A stretch of 64,000 nucleotides of DNA, taken from the NCBI GenBank assembly GCA_000697355.1, contig JNEN01000829.1, positions 153,096 through 217,095 of the forward strand, given 5' to 3'. This document shows, one piece after another, positions 1 to 11,712 of the stretch; the stretch's first letter is position 1; the number at the start of each line of letters is the position of its first letter. Under the pieces are notes generated by a model, which saw only the letters and a program-made list of their open reading frames with translations, was not told the DNA's origin and ran no database searches. Made by a program: the position numbers and the translations under genes. Source of the DNA: Syncephalastrum monosporum B8922. Taxonomy: Eukaryota; Mucoromycota; Mucoromycetes; Mucorales; Syncephalastraceae.

Positions 1-3000
1 CCGGAGGAGGGCTGCTTGGGCGGGCGGGCACGTCCGAGTTGGCTTGTGAGCTGCGGCCGGCCAGATCGGCGAGACTGGGACGGTGCTGAACAGCATCCCC
101 TGCGCTGCCAGACACAGCTGCACCTACAGCGGCCGTGTTGGATGTCATGTCGCACGTATGACGCTTCGTATCGTCGCCATCGCCGACCTGGGATCCGTCC
201 TGCTCGCGCGCTTTCTTGAGGGCTTCCGCGACGGCGGCAGCGACCAAGGCATCGGTCTCGGCCTTGGTGAAAAGCTTGTCGTCGCCTTGGACGTCGTTCG
301 GCTCTGCTGAACGAGGAGTCGCGTCCACGACGTCGTTTGCGGATATGCTAGAATCGGCCACATCTGCCATGGAGGCGCGCTGGGAGCGTTGCGCGCGTGG
401 CGTCTCGGGGCTGTCGGCTGCGTTAATCGCAGATAAGGCTGCACCTTCAAGCGGTGTGTCTGCGCCCGTGGCGTCCGCATTCCTCTCGGTCGAGGTAGCA
501 TCGCTCGCCGAAGCGCCCGCAGTAGCTGGAGCTGCGACTTGCTCGGGGGAGGATTTCTCAACAGCAGCGTCAGACGCGCCAGTCGCGCCAGAGGCATCAT
601 TGGAAGACTCGGCAGCGGATGATGATGGTTCCGTGGAGGCCGGCTCACTAGCAGCAGCGGATGTCTCACCGGCAACAACAGGCGCCTCATGGGAAGCCTT
701 GGCAGCAGCTGCCGCTGGCTCCTGTGCTTCCGTAGGAGTATCCACCGTCTCACTGTTTCGACCAAATGCTCGGGAAGCAAGGGCGCCTAGGCCAAGGGCG
801 CCTGCCCCAATGGCACCCACGATGGAGGAGGAGGGTGCACCAGAGTCCTTGGCCTCGTTGGCCTTGGACTCGTCATTCGCCACGATACCGCCAGCGACTG
901 CGACATCGCTCGGCTCATCACATTGGACAGAGACGTCGTGGACCTCGGGTGCGTCGGATTGGATGCCTGCGTCGTGATAAGTGGCAAAGACAATGGGCTC
1001 AGTGCCTTGATCGACGCCGGAGGGGCTGTGTTGCACTTCCTTGTTGACGCCCTCGGGAACTTCGGACTGAGTACTGGATTCGACGGCTTGGGACTCATAC
1101 TGCACCGCAGCATCTGTCGAGGCCGGCATGCACTGGACAGCGATCTCGTGCGTTTCGGCCGCATCGGACTGCACATATTGGTCACAACCCGCTCGAGGCG
1201 TGATCTCAAAGACTGACAACGCGTGGTCGCTCAGAACGATCGGCTCGGCTGCGTCGGTCTGGGCGGCCTGCTCCACCGTCGGCGTTACCGGTGCCTCGTC
1301 GGTCTGCGTCGAGACTTCGACCGTGACAGGCTTGTCGTGCGTCACGGCAGCAGTGGCGGCTGCGCCAGCGAGGGCACCTGCGGCTGCGGCTGCGGCTGCT
1401 TCTGCATGCGATTCATCTGAGTTGACCGGCTTCTCTTTTTCATTCTTCTCTGCAGCAGCAGCGGAAGAAGGAGATGGGGAGAAGGCAGCGCTGAGCTCAT
1501 CGCCCAAGGAACGCGGTGCGTCAGCCGCAGGCTTTTTGGTGTCGTCCTTGGTATGCTTGGACAACTCATCCGAGAGCGCGCCGGGGGCCGGCATGTCGCC
1601 ATCTTCGTCGTCTTCATCCTCGTCGTCGTACTCGGAGCCGCTTTCGTCGGTCGCGCTGGCGGAGGACGAGCTGTGTGCCTGAGCATCCTTGTGTTTGCGG
1701 TTGCTATCCAGCTCAAATAGCTCTTCCAGGGACTCTGCGCCGCGCGATGGACGAGTGACACGCGTCTTGGAGACCGGCACGCGTCGCTTGGTCTTGCGGT
1801 TGCGGCGACCGGCCTGGGTCTGATCCGCTGAGCCACTCGTTGTGCTCGATTTGGGATACCCCGCGTCGACCCAGAGTCGCGGGTCGTTCTGGAGTTGGTC
1901 GATGGTGTCTTGCGATTCGGTCAAGAGCTTCTTGAGCTCGAATTTCTCGGTCTTCTCGCGGTGCAGGTTCGACCTCAAGTTGGACACCATGCGATGCGCA
2001 TGTGCAAGCGAGGTTTTCAGGGTCTCAACCTCGAGCTGCTGGTTGCGGGTGGGCGTCTGCTTGGGTGATGGAGGCGGCGTCGTGCCGGGCGTGCTGCCCT
2101 CTTTGGTGGGTGTCGACGTACTCGGTTGCGGTTCCTCCGTCGTGTCGACACTGGCTGCAGGCTTCAACTCCGAATGGCTGCGTTTGGCTATCCGACTTTG
2201 GGCTTTTGCAATGGCGAGCTCGGAGGAGAGGGCCTCGAGCTGCTTTGCATAATCGGCCTTTTCGCGCTGTAACCCGGCGGAGTGGCGCCGGATGGTGGAC
2301 ATATCGTGCTCGTGGCGCTGTTTCATGGCCTCGAGGGTTGCTGACATCTTTTCCTCGCGGTCGCGCATATGTTCGATCTCCGTGGTCAAGTCGTTCATAT
2401 TCTCGGCCATGCGTTTCTGCTCCGCGTTAGCGCGATTGAGATTCTGCTGCAGCTCGGTCACACTCAGGGTGAGCTCCTGTTTGGCAAGTTCCAGGTTCCA
2501 GGACTCCTCCTTGAGACGCTCTAGGTGAATCAAGAGAAGGTAAATATGCGCCTTTGCGATGCGAAGAGAAGAAAAAAAGATATCTATTTTCTAGCTTTTA
2601 CCTTCGTTCTCCTCCTTTTGCCGCAGCTGCTTGGACATGGCCTCAGCAGCTCGTTCAAGGTCGGCCTTTTGGGCCTCAAGAGCTTTGAGCTGGTCTTCCT
2701 TTTCTTGGAGAAGAGCCTGCATCTTTCGTACTTCTATCAGCAAACCTTGGCCAATTTCGGTAGCGAATTCGATGTCGGTGTTCCTCCGATCGGCATTGGG
2801 AACTTTAGAGCGTCGCTTGGTGGGTGTGGAACCTGTGGGTGGTGGCGGTAACGGCAGCAGTGAGGTCGAATCGTGGCCATGCGCCGGTGGCAAGAGTGTC
2901 GATGTGGACGGACTGGGAAGCTGCTCTAGACCGACACCCGGCGAGCGCTGACCCATCATCTATTGCAAACAAAGAAAAAAAAAAAAGGTACCAGGACGAG

Positions 3001-3604
3001 GGGGGGGGGGAAATAAAAGCCAAGAAAGAAAGAAAAAAAAGAACGTCAAACGATGGGATATTCAGGGGATATAGGAAAGAAAAGGAAGGAGATAGGGAAC
3101 AAGAGAATATGTAAGAAATAAAAGGCATGAATGATATATAACACGAGCCAATGTATGTGAAAGTACCTTGTCTCTACGTTGACTGCTCAGACTGGGAGAC
3201 AGACCGCGGTAGCTCGTCAAGTCGCGCTCAAGAGTACGCAGCTTCTCGAGCGTAGCTGGCGACAGGTCCTCTTCAGCGGCGGACAGGGGAGACTGAGGCC
3301 GTTGCCGTGGAGACACAGGCGACGAACGTTGTTGTGCCTGCTGCTGTGTATTCGCCTTTCTTGCGTCGATCCCCTGAAGTCGATCTTTAAGCTGCGTGAT
3401 CTGACGAGCCAAGACGCTTTTGCCGATGCCGCTGGTGGATTCCTGCAGCTGTTTTTCTTTCTCTGCGATTTGGTGCTCAAGGTCTCGTCTTAATTGATTG
3501 GTGACCTCGGAAGCAGAAGACGAAGATGAGGGAGTGGGCAACACCGGTGTTGCTGTGGTGTTGGTCGGTGATGATAAGGAGTGTTTTGGGGGAGGCGAGC
3601 TCAT
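1..3604 (-). CDS. Num1/ApsA-like cortical anchor protein, C-terminus beyond left edge
   Basis: Three exons are visible (3604-3167, 2959-2602, 2520-1), about 1,100 codons, open to the window edge. The N-terminal third has a Ser/Pro-rich start and long charged coiled coils (IAEKEKQLQ, LQEKEDQLKALEAQ, and a third helix block in exon 3). The middle is acidic and Ala/Ser-rich with recurring STQTD, AAQTD, VQSDA and VQCD motifs. Near the left edge comes KLFTKAETDALVAAAVAEAL and then a Pro-rich RPSSPPP segment. In Num1/ApsA/Mcp5 proteins, which tether dynein and nuclei to the cell cortex, coiled coils and QTD-type repeats precede a C-terminal PH domain. That PH domain would lie outside this window, so the assignment is an inference. 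The start is the first ATG upstream of the coiled coil. Alternative: another large coiled-coil scaffold. Confidence 0.6.
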
Positions 3605-4214
3605 GTTGGAGTGGTGAAGGGTGAGATGTGATTAAATAAGGGACGATACCAAGTGGGAACGTGATGAAAATGAAGTTAATGGGGCTGTAGAGTGATTGAG
3701 ATGAGATGACGCCTGGTATATGGGTGGTATGATAAAGGAATGGTCAACGACGAAGTTAACTGAGTGTGAGCGTGTGCATGCAAACGATTTTGAAACTCTT
3801 TAGAAGCATACACACGCACACAACACAGCGTAACAAAAAATCAGAACTTGAGAAAAACACCCTGACCAGCACGGCGTTCCAATTTTGTTATTCGCAAACA
3901 CAATCTCGTGCTTCACAAATTAGGAAGGAACAGACTCGTTCTGTGTAAGCTACGTTTTACTGTATGTATCAAGGCGACAATGTGTATCAGCATCCGTATG
4001 CAGTCTTTTACCTGCCCAACTTATTTACCTTCCCATATGCATTAATTAGCTACTATTGTTTCACTTTCATATACGAAAACAATGGGCCATGATTGCTATT
4101 GGTTGTCCTGGTATTTTGGAATTCGCTTGAATTTGGGTTTTGCAACAACATTCATCAAGTTGAAACCCAGCGCGCACGAACCCGTTTCCATAAACTTTTC
4201 CTTTCTATTCCTCC
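3605..4214. other. intergenic, divergent promoter region
   Basis: No supported gene. This AT-rich stretch separates the Num1-like gene (leftward) from the chromodomain gene (rightward) and presumably holds both promoters. Confidence 0.5.
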
Positions 4215-6531
4215 ATGCCAAAAGGGAAACGCCCAAAGATCGAACGGATTCTTGCGTCCAAAACCGTGGAAGGGCGTGATCTCTATTACGTCCACTACAT
4301 TAATACTGGGGACAAGTGGTAAGCTCTTCCCACACTGTTGTCTTCCACCCTGACTTGCGTACCTCCGCGTTTTAGAGTCAAAGTAGACGATCGATCTCGA
4401 TGCATTTGAAATAACACGCACAGCAGCGAAAACCAATGGCTACATTCCGAGAATGTACCCGATAAACACATAAACATATATACGAGGATGGAGAAAAAGC
4501 GAGCACAGCAAAAAGAACAAGAAACCCACTCAGTACGGTATTGTGAATACAGTTCCATGTTTGGATATTTCTGACATGCATCCCATGAATCAGGTGCAAC
4601 CACCGACAAAGCTTCTACGGACCGAGCCACCCTCTCCTCCCTCTGACCACACGAATGCAGGGCAGAATACCCCTTTCAGTAGGCATCGTATAGGTCTTTT
4701 TTGCAATATGCTAACATGCAAACAGATGCAGCCATTACAAAACGACTCGCTGCTCTCGATGCATTGATACGTGAGACGCGTGCTGAAATGGAAAAGAAAA
4801 GGCACCAATTTGCCTCCAGGCCATCTACGACTACCCGACGAGAACAGTCTTCAAACCCACCATTAAAAGCACAACCTCCATCGTTAGAAACGCAGACACA
4901 GACGCAGACACGATCACGGTCACAGTCACCGATACCGATACCGATACCGATGCCACGTCCCATCGAATCCATACCACGAGCCAGGCCGTCATCACCCCAA
5001 GTCAAATCTGAACCCACGTATCTCCCACTTCCGGCCAAAGTTCCTGCTCCGGATCCAAATCTGTCCAAGGTCGAGGCATTGCTACTTCTTTCGGGGTCAC
5101 TGAAAGCACAAGTGCAGATCTTGACCCAACGAGGTGGCATGACTCTCAGGGGCGGAGAGGAGCTCAGTATCACACGTTTTCTCAGCGACCGCATCTTGCC
5201 GTCTTCCAGCAAAACCGTAATGAGGGTGGAAACCGAGTCGCCTGCCGAATACCCGCGGCTGAAATCATTCTCGGAGTTCCTCAGAAGAAAGCAACTGGCA
5301 AGTTATAATAACGCGGATCGTCTTACCTTGATTGCTCATGTATAGTGTTGTATTAGGTTGCCTTTGTCGAACGGCCTTATCCCATGTACCTGCATCCGGG
5401 TGATTCAGACCTCCTCCTCCTAAAGCCCATTCCAAGCTGTACCCCAGTCCCATTCCGACAGCCAGACAGTCGAGACATCGAGCCTTTAAGGACCACCCAA
5501 GGAAGCCTCACATTTGGAGCGGCTGATCTCGCATGGGAACGCTTGGCTCGATTTCTTCAGTTTCCTCCGGATGTAGGTCTGCTATAGCTGAAACTTACAA
5601 CACGCTTAATGTTGTTTTGCAGTTCATAGCGTACTGCTCCCCACATAGAGCCAAGTACGAAGTGGCGGGGAACTCGGTGCTGTCAAAAGAAATTCAACGC
5701 ACTGCACGAAAACTATACAATCCTCCTGCAGGAGCAACAGAGCGCATCTGCATGCTGGTGAGTATTATGTGTGATGTATTCAATGGGCTGATCTGACCTA
5801 CATTTTACAAGTTTGACCGGCAAGATATGCTGTACCTTTCCATGGACCTCATTGATCAAAAATGTGCGCGCAAATATATCTTTTGGGAGTTTGGAAGTGA
5901 GCACTATGGCCCTGATTCTATACAGCCTGTGAAGCAGTTGTTCCCTATGTTATCTGGTAAGGTTTCTCCACATCTACATGATACGGAACCATTCCTGACT
6001 CGGCTTTTTCAAGGCGGTGTTATCACCATCGACCCCGAGTGGTTATTGAGGGAACCTGATCACGTTGCAGTATTAGCTGCGACTGTCAAAAAAGTAAGTC
6101 TAGCATAAGCTACTTGGAAAATGGCTGACCTACTCTCTATAGCGAAATGAAGACATGAAGGAAATTCCATGGAAAATCATCCTGCCTGACACACTGTTCA
6201 ACCGTCTGAAACGACTCACGGATGAAGGACACCCCTCCACGCTGTAAATATAAACGAAATCTTCGTTGTTGATAAAGCTTACACGTCCTTTAATAGGTAC
6301 GAACAAGCCAAGCACGATATTATGCGGTTAGCTCTGACAGAGGACATCTGCGTCGGAATGGCGGACGAAGACGCATCCCGCGAAATAGGCGCTTGGTTCT
6401 GTGATGTAATTTACTCGAAACGCCATTCGGTGGAGCACTTTGTCATGTTGACCTATTCAAATCCGATTTTGCCCACCCCATACCTGTGTGTGGCCCCGAC
6501 CCGTTGCTCCTCCTTGATGCATATTCTGTAA
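4215..6531 (+). CDS. chromodomain protein, possibly Chp1-like
   Basis: Nine exons: 4215-4318, 4424-4532, 4594-4678, 4726-5297, 5357-5572, 5623-5757, 5812-6093, 6143-6243, 6297-6531; 1,839 nt, 612 aa. Residues about 8-55 read as a chromodomain: IERILASKTVEGRDLYYVHY, then across intron 1 a QWLHSENVPD segment that matches the usual ENTWEP-EENLPD end of the fold. A basic helix follows, then a QT/RS/PIP-rich linker (about 115-160). The C-terminal 350 residues include GGVITIDPEWLLREPDHV, which recalls the C-terminal region of fungal Chp1-type heterochromatin proteins; that link is from memory and weak. Intron 4 needs a GC donor (GCAAGT at 5298). Short stretches of similar protein sequence occur in both repeat islands (near 9.3 kb and 42.95 kb). 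Role inferred: binding methylated histone H3. Confidence 0.55.
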
Positions 6532-6688
6532 TCTGAACTACATACTGTATCTGCTATACCGTAACAAAAATAATACTCGCTAGATTTGCCGAAACGGTTC
6601 TGATGTAATATCTCATTCCTCTGCATCCCACATGTGGATAATGATAAGCAGCGTTGTTTTTTATTACAAATTATAGGAGGACGTCAAA

Positions 6689-8467
6689 CTAAGGGTCATC
6701 TTCGACAGGGTCTTGGCGTCTAAACGCATGCTTGTAAATGACCTTCTTCCCGATCACCTGAAGAGCCTTGACGCCAACCCTGGAGACATGTGGGCAGTGT
6801 AAGAAAGAGACACGGGTCAGTGAAGAGATCCGTGTCATCTGAAGAACGGCTGCGTCGTCTAGGTGCTGTACCAGCATGAAAAATGCGGATTGTAGCTGTG
6901 GTGCTTGCCCTACAAAGTTAGCCAGCGTTGACGCTGATGCAATTCGGCATTTTTTTAACTTCCAATCTGTCAAACTGTCCATCGCTTGCATCGGTCCAAG
7001 AAGTGTATCTGTAGCTATGGAGCTGTTTTCGATGTCGAGCGTCTGCAGTCGTGTGAGGCGAATGGGTTCGAGCGCGTCAGGTTCTCCTTGGTGAGAACTG
7101 TAGTGGTTCTCCGTCGCATCATTTAAGTGATCAATGTCAGTCAACGATATATACTCCAGATCTGAGGTTCTCGCTAGTGCCCGGGCGAGGGAATAATCGC
7201 TGCATGAAACACCCTTCAACGTCAGGCTTTTCAAGGACGGACATAACCCAAGAAAGGCTGGCAATGAGGGTGCCGGCGCTATCTCCTGGTCATTTAAAAA
7301 GAACTGAAGAGATTCAAGCGGTAGACGTGTCGAAGCAGTATCCATCCAGCGCATGCAAGCCTGCCAGAATTGGGTAGGATTGTCCACACCGTTAAAGATC
7401 TTGAGCGATGTCAAAGAGCGTCGTGCTTGGAAGACACATGCGGCTGCACTCAAAGCGGAGAGCTCCCAATAGTCAATACAGATCTCGCGGAGTCCTGACT
7501 GGGGTGATGATGGCTGGTATGTTCCAGAAGCGTCCTGATAGCGATGCAGATCGGCTGTTTGGTGATATGCATTCAGTCCAACTCCCAGGAGTTTAAGTTG
7601 AGGACACCAGCTTTGGCACTGCTCCAGAACTTTCTCTATCTGGTCTTGGCCACGCTTGGGCGCCCCAATGGTCAGATAACATAGGTGTGGACAGTGCGGG
7701 AGTAGATGATCATAGGAGAGGCCGAACATGGCAGACCAACATAGGTGCGTTAGTGCCAACGGCTGGTCAGGTAAACTCGGTGCAAGTGGCTGCTGAGGGG
7801 GGATGAGTTGGCCCTCGTGCTGCACCATAATAAGGCACTCCAGCTTCGGACATGCTGAAAGAAGCAGTGACAGCATTGCATCATCCCATGGGACATAGAG
7901 GTTGACAAGCTCGAGTTTACGTAGTCCTGGGCACGACTGGATGAAGCCTTGAGAGAGATACCCGCTCGAGTAAGGTGGATACACGTTCCCTGTACATAAG
8001 TACACATTAGATTATAGATGCATGTGGGAATGTCTATCCAGAATACATGAATTATATGTGTATATATAATTATTACCTTTCATGCTCAAGGTCTTTAGGT
8101 TACGTAGGTGCAGTGAATTCAGCATATTGAAGGCGGAATCCACGTCGGGCTCTGGACCGTAGTAACTAAAGTGTTGTACTTGATCTGGCTCGAGGCGCGC
8201 AAGCCAGTCGCCAGGTCCATTAATAAATTGCTGCGCTGCTCTGGGTCCATACAGCGGCAGCATGTAAAAATCCATGGAGTACCACAAGCCGCCTCTTTCT
8301 TCGAGCAGGAATCTTCGCCATTGCCAGCATACCCTCAGGCATTCCACGCGTTCAGGAAGGCTAAGCTGCTCAAAGATCCGTCGTGCAAGATCGTACGGGA
8401 GATAAGTCACAAAATTATACCGCTTTATAGATGCGTCATTAGACGGAAGTGCCGTGACATGGTCCAT
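6689..8467 (-). CDS. F-box / leucine-rich-repeat protein
   Basis: Two exons (8467-8077, 7989-6689), 563 aa. Residues about 17-60 form an F-box: FVTYLPYDLARRIFEQLSL followed by ERVECLRVCWQWRRFL. The rest is a run of irregular leucine-rich repeats (LRKLELVNLYV, LKSLTLKGVSC, LEYISLTDIDHL, LQTLDIENSS, LTRVSFLHCPHVSRVGV). F-box proteins link substrates to Skp1-cullin ubiquitin ligases, and the repeats would bind the substrate. The protein is adaptor-like with no catalytic residues. The 3' end converges on the chromodomain gene with 157 bp between stop codons. The substrate cannot be told from sequence; this class is large and fast-evolving in Mucorales. Confidence 0.8.
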
Positions 8468-9200
8468 GCCGGGTCAATGTGAACAAATCGAAAGTGCTGG
8501 CGATGGTGTCCCCCAGTCGGCTTTATAAAGCAATGCAAAACGCGTGTGTAACACGGCGACGCAGCAAAGGAAATCAGAAATAACCAAGGAAAAAAGTGCA
8601 AATATAGCAACGCATTTGCCTCGTTCAGCTTTTCATTTCAGCCCGATGGGCTTCGATAATGTCTTGAAAATAGATAATAACTGGTCATCGAATACACTCC
8701 ATGAGGAACATAAAAAGAGTTATTCTCGAATGCATTAATTCTGAAGAAATATAAAGAGCGCTTACGACTAGATCTGTATATGGGACACAGGCATGCAGCA
8801 TGGACCTTACGACAAACTGTGTACTTCATAGCGAATTGCTATAATATTATGAAGTGTAGTGTGGGTATGTCAAGTAAAGATATGCTGCCAGTGGAAACAG
8901 TTTGGAAACACGAGCAACAACAATAACCATTTAGACGCAATTGATACAGTTACAGACTTGCGTAGGATCCACACAACAAGAAGAAAACTCGTGAAAGTGC
9001 CGATGGCAGAGGAGCAAAGGAAAAGGATCGCCAACGGGGTACTGTGTCAGCTATATGAAAGCCATTGAATTAAATGGGTTGGATAAGTGTATTTACTAAT
9101 CGTACGATATAAAGCTTTATCCTCGCCACTGAGCGCGTTATCGTCAGCATGGAATTATTTCTAAAACTGTGATGGGTGAGTTGAATTTGATTGAGGTTTA
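8468..9200. other. intergenic, left margin of the repeat island
   Basis: No supported gene. It contains the promoter side of the F-box/LRR gene and, from about 8760, the first recognisable repeat fragment. Confidence 0.4.
8760..8865 (-). repeat. fragment of the island repeat
   Basis: The stretch with CCTTACGACAAACTGTGTA, a gap, and GCTATAATATTATGAAG matches 15795-15880 closely (CCTTACGACAAACTGTGTA then GTTATAATATTTTGAAA), in the same orientation. It is a short relic of the outer part of the copy at 15.4-15.9 kb. Confidence 0.55.
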
Positions 9201-9404
9201 TTAAATGACACACTGCTTGGAGCCCTTCCTTGCTCTTCTGCTCTTCACAAATGACAGTGGACTCCCCATCTTGCGGCACTCGAACCGGTCGGAAAAAAAA
9301 GTTGAACTTGATGCCCGTGTAGCTTGCTGTTTCCCTCCTTCCACCTCCGTTCGCGTCTCGCGCACGATCGCATCGATGGCTGCGACTTTTTCAAGGCTAT
9401 ACAT
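9201..9404 (-). pseudogene. relic resembling exon 4 of the chromodomain gene
   Basis: The minus-strand reading frame contains KVAAIDAIVRETRTEVEGGK, which aligns without gaps to RLAALDALIRETRAEMEKK of the intact chromodomain gene (start of its exon 4). A plausible acceptor AG precedes it at about 9407, as in the intact gene. The similarity fades after about 25 residues and no other exon is found nearby, so this is a fragment rather than a gene. It lies downstream of, and on the same strand as, the nuclease-like relic at 9.5-9.9 kb. Confidence 0.45.
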
Positions 9405-9499
9405 TTCCTCTGTATGATCAGCTTACTCAGAAATGATCTGAACAGTGTCTACCTGAATCGTGGTTCTGTGCCCCTGACGAGAACGGCGCGGTAACGCGC

Positions 9500-9870
9500 T
9501 CACAGCCGCTTCTTTTCCAGTGCGGGAGCTTTTATGCTGGTTTCCGCTTGTATCCTGTTGATCGTACCCCGGAATAGCTTGTCCAAGACTTTCAGTGTCT
9601 CGATAACCATAGTCAAGGACATTGATAGCCGAATATCATACGCCAGTTTGATCGAGCTGATTGCTACATCCGAGATCTTGAGATTAAAGAAGGGTTTAAC
9701 TTCTTCTGGATATTTGTTCGAGATCAGCAGTAATAGAGATGTCGCAGTCAATATCACATGCACGTGGTCCTCGAGAGACACCTTTCATTTGCACTTCTTG
9801 AGGGAGCCTCGCATGTTGTAGAAAGCGTAAGGGATATCAAAATTGCCAGTCATCAAATGCTTGTCTGGAT
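9500..9870 (-). pseudogene. relic of the nuclease-like repeat ORF family, N-terminal half
   Basis: The minus-strand frames contain HLMTGNFDIPYAFYNMRGSL and then SLEDHVHVILTATSLLLL with PEEVKPFF. These match the plus-strand copy at 14.44-14.62 kb (HLIAGSIHVSKAFHNM, SLEDHVHVILAATSVLLL, PEEVKPFL). The frame breaks between the two blocks and no 3' half follows. After the conserved block the ORF runs on with LSMSLTMVIETLKVLDKLFRG, giving the better view of the middle of this protein family. Function of this half is unknown. Confidence 0.6.
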
Positions 9871-10669
9871 GATCAAGCGTGCCGAGTTCATAGTGAGAAC
9901 GTTTGACAGAAGTGCCATCTGTTAATGAAGATTGCTGGATTGGCTTGTGATATTAGTACCGTAATCACTTGCCATGACGCGCAAACGTGTTGATAGACGA
10001 GAGGAAAAAGAAAGAGTGGAGATGGACGCCCATCGTTTCCTTGCCTTCCCTTATTGCTTTTCGTGTTGGGAAGGACCTGTCCAGCAGGACGAACTCCTTC
10101 ACGGCGCTTCTTCAAGTCTGGCCCTGCAACCCCGGGGTGCTCCTTCAGCGGTTTAATTCGAAGGCTGGAGGGGTGGTATCAACAAGAGGGAAAAAGTGCG
10201 ATGTGAAAAAAAGATCGCTTATAATATGGGTTCTGGTAATCAAAAAAAAAAAAAGAAAGCATGAGGGTAATCATGTGCAGCTACGATAAAAATGTTTTGT
10301 TATGTGCCAATAGAACCCGAGTAAAAAGCACACAAGGCGTGCGTTTCTCACAGGGTTGCATCTATTCCGGCTGGTGAAGACGTACTGCCGTTAGGAGCCT
10401 CTCCTCCGAGAACGGAAGATATATGCAGGGGCTATGGACGTGATGAAATAGAAGATCAGTGATCGGATATCATCCGTGTTCATATTAATTTTGGAAGCGC
10501 TGTGCGTCTCAATCATATATACCCGTGCGTTTCTACAGCCCAATGCCCAATGTTTGATAAAGAACGTTTGTATCATCCTGCAAAACTGAACCACCACAAT
10601 CAACCTCCCTAGCCTTGTGGTCACACAATGTGGTTCTATATCCCAATATTCCCAGTCGCAAAATATTGG

Positions 10670-11705
10670 GGTATCTGGCCATTTTTTCATCCTCTCCTTG
10701 TTTTATCACGGTGGTTTTCTCCACGCGACGCAGCCTAAAGTAGGCACCTGCTAGCAGCTGGTCGGTCTGGCTCTTCCCGCGGGGTGTGTTTTTGCCGCCC
10801 TGGCTTGGTCGGAGAGGGGGACGTTCGTAAGATTCGATATAGTAGGGATAGTGTGGTTGTGGACTACCGCACTTTGCGTCACAAGTGCATCCAACGCATT
10901 CACTTAATATGGTTTCAAGCCATGGATCCCATCTACGATGTGGGTGCAGAGAAACCAAGACGGCAAGAACATACAATGTCAAGTACCTCTCGGTGTCAAG
11001 TCAAGAAAATAAATAACACTTATTCGATTTCTCTCTCACTTGATCATGCTTGCTTTTCACCTCCATGGCTGAGAAAGAGGCTTGTAAGCTTGCTACTCGT
11101 CTCCAAATGAGTCAATGAGCATAGGAGAGTTGACGTGGGATCGACATTCGATTCTTAAGCATAGACAGAGACAATCTATGTGGGTACGCTGATGAAGAGA
11201 GAGAGGCAGAGCGCAGTTAGAAGGTGTGAGGAACAGAAGCAGAGGTGTCAAGAACACAGTAATTATATATGTAAGATTTGTATTCATGTAGCTATCCTAT
11301 CCTATTAAAAATAAAACAAAGGTCTGAAGCTTGAGTTTGAGTTTGAGTTTGTGTTTGTGTGTGCCTGTTGGCAACTGCACATCTCAACGGCGTGGCGCGG
11401 CTTACAGATATGCACGCTGACGCTTGACATTGCGTACATAAACCGGCTGTCAAATGGCGTGCTACGGTTTATAGCTTCCCGAAAGAAGTAGCGCAGTGAC
11501 GCTTGAACAGGATTAAGAATATGAAGTAAGATCGACGGAAGGGTCATGCTAAATCAGGACGAATATTACTTGGAGTGATGTAAACTAAAGATATATTGTG
11601 GGTATGATGGTCCAGATGTAAATTGATATTACATTTGATGCTTATTATGTCGATGTTTGAGATGGCATGATCGCTTTCGATCTTTTAATGTGAAAAATAA
11701 CTGTT
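10670..11705 (+). repeat. island repeat, copy A (outer unit plus terminal unit)
   Basis: Two joined parts. The outer unit (about 10670-11300) is repeated in direct orientation at 44640-45335 with long near-identical runs, for example around the sequence GGGATCGAC and the GAGAGAGAGGCAGAGCGCAG stretch. The terminal unit (about 11300-11705) is shared with copies at 15.4-15.8, 19.85-20.3, 43.2-43.45 and 45.34-45.58 kb. The terminal unit has a (GAGTTT)n tract, a conserved GCGTGGCGCGGCTTACAGAT core, a second core AAGAAGTAGCGCAGTGACGC, and ends inside the 3' coding end of the nuclease-like family. A decayed minus-strand ORF (10982-10533) overlaps the outer unit and has a counterpart at 44988-44767. 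Confidence 0.8.
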
Positions 11706-11712
11706 GAAACAC

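Noticed and set aside
216..977. Long plus-strand open frames opposite the Num1-like gene
   Set aside because: They mirror the Ala/Ser-rich codons of the minus-strand gene, lack ATG starts at sensible positions, and show no family features. The minus-strand frame has coiled coils and QTD repeats.
5341..5356. Apparent 17-bp GT...AG intron in the chromodomain gene
   Set aside because: Too short for a spliceosomal intron. A GC donor at 5298 gives a 59-bp intron, the same frame and better sequence continuity.
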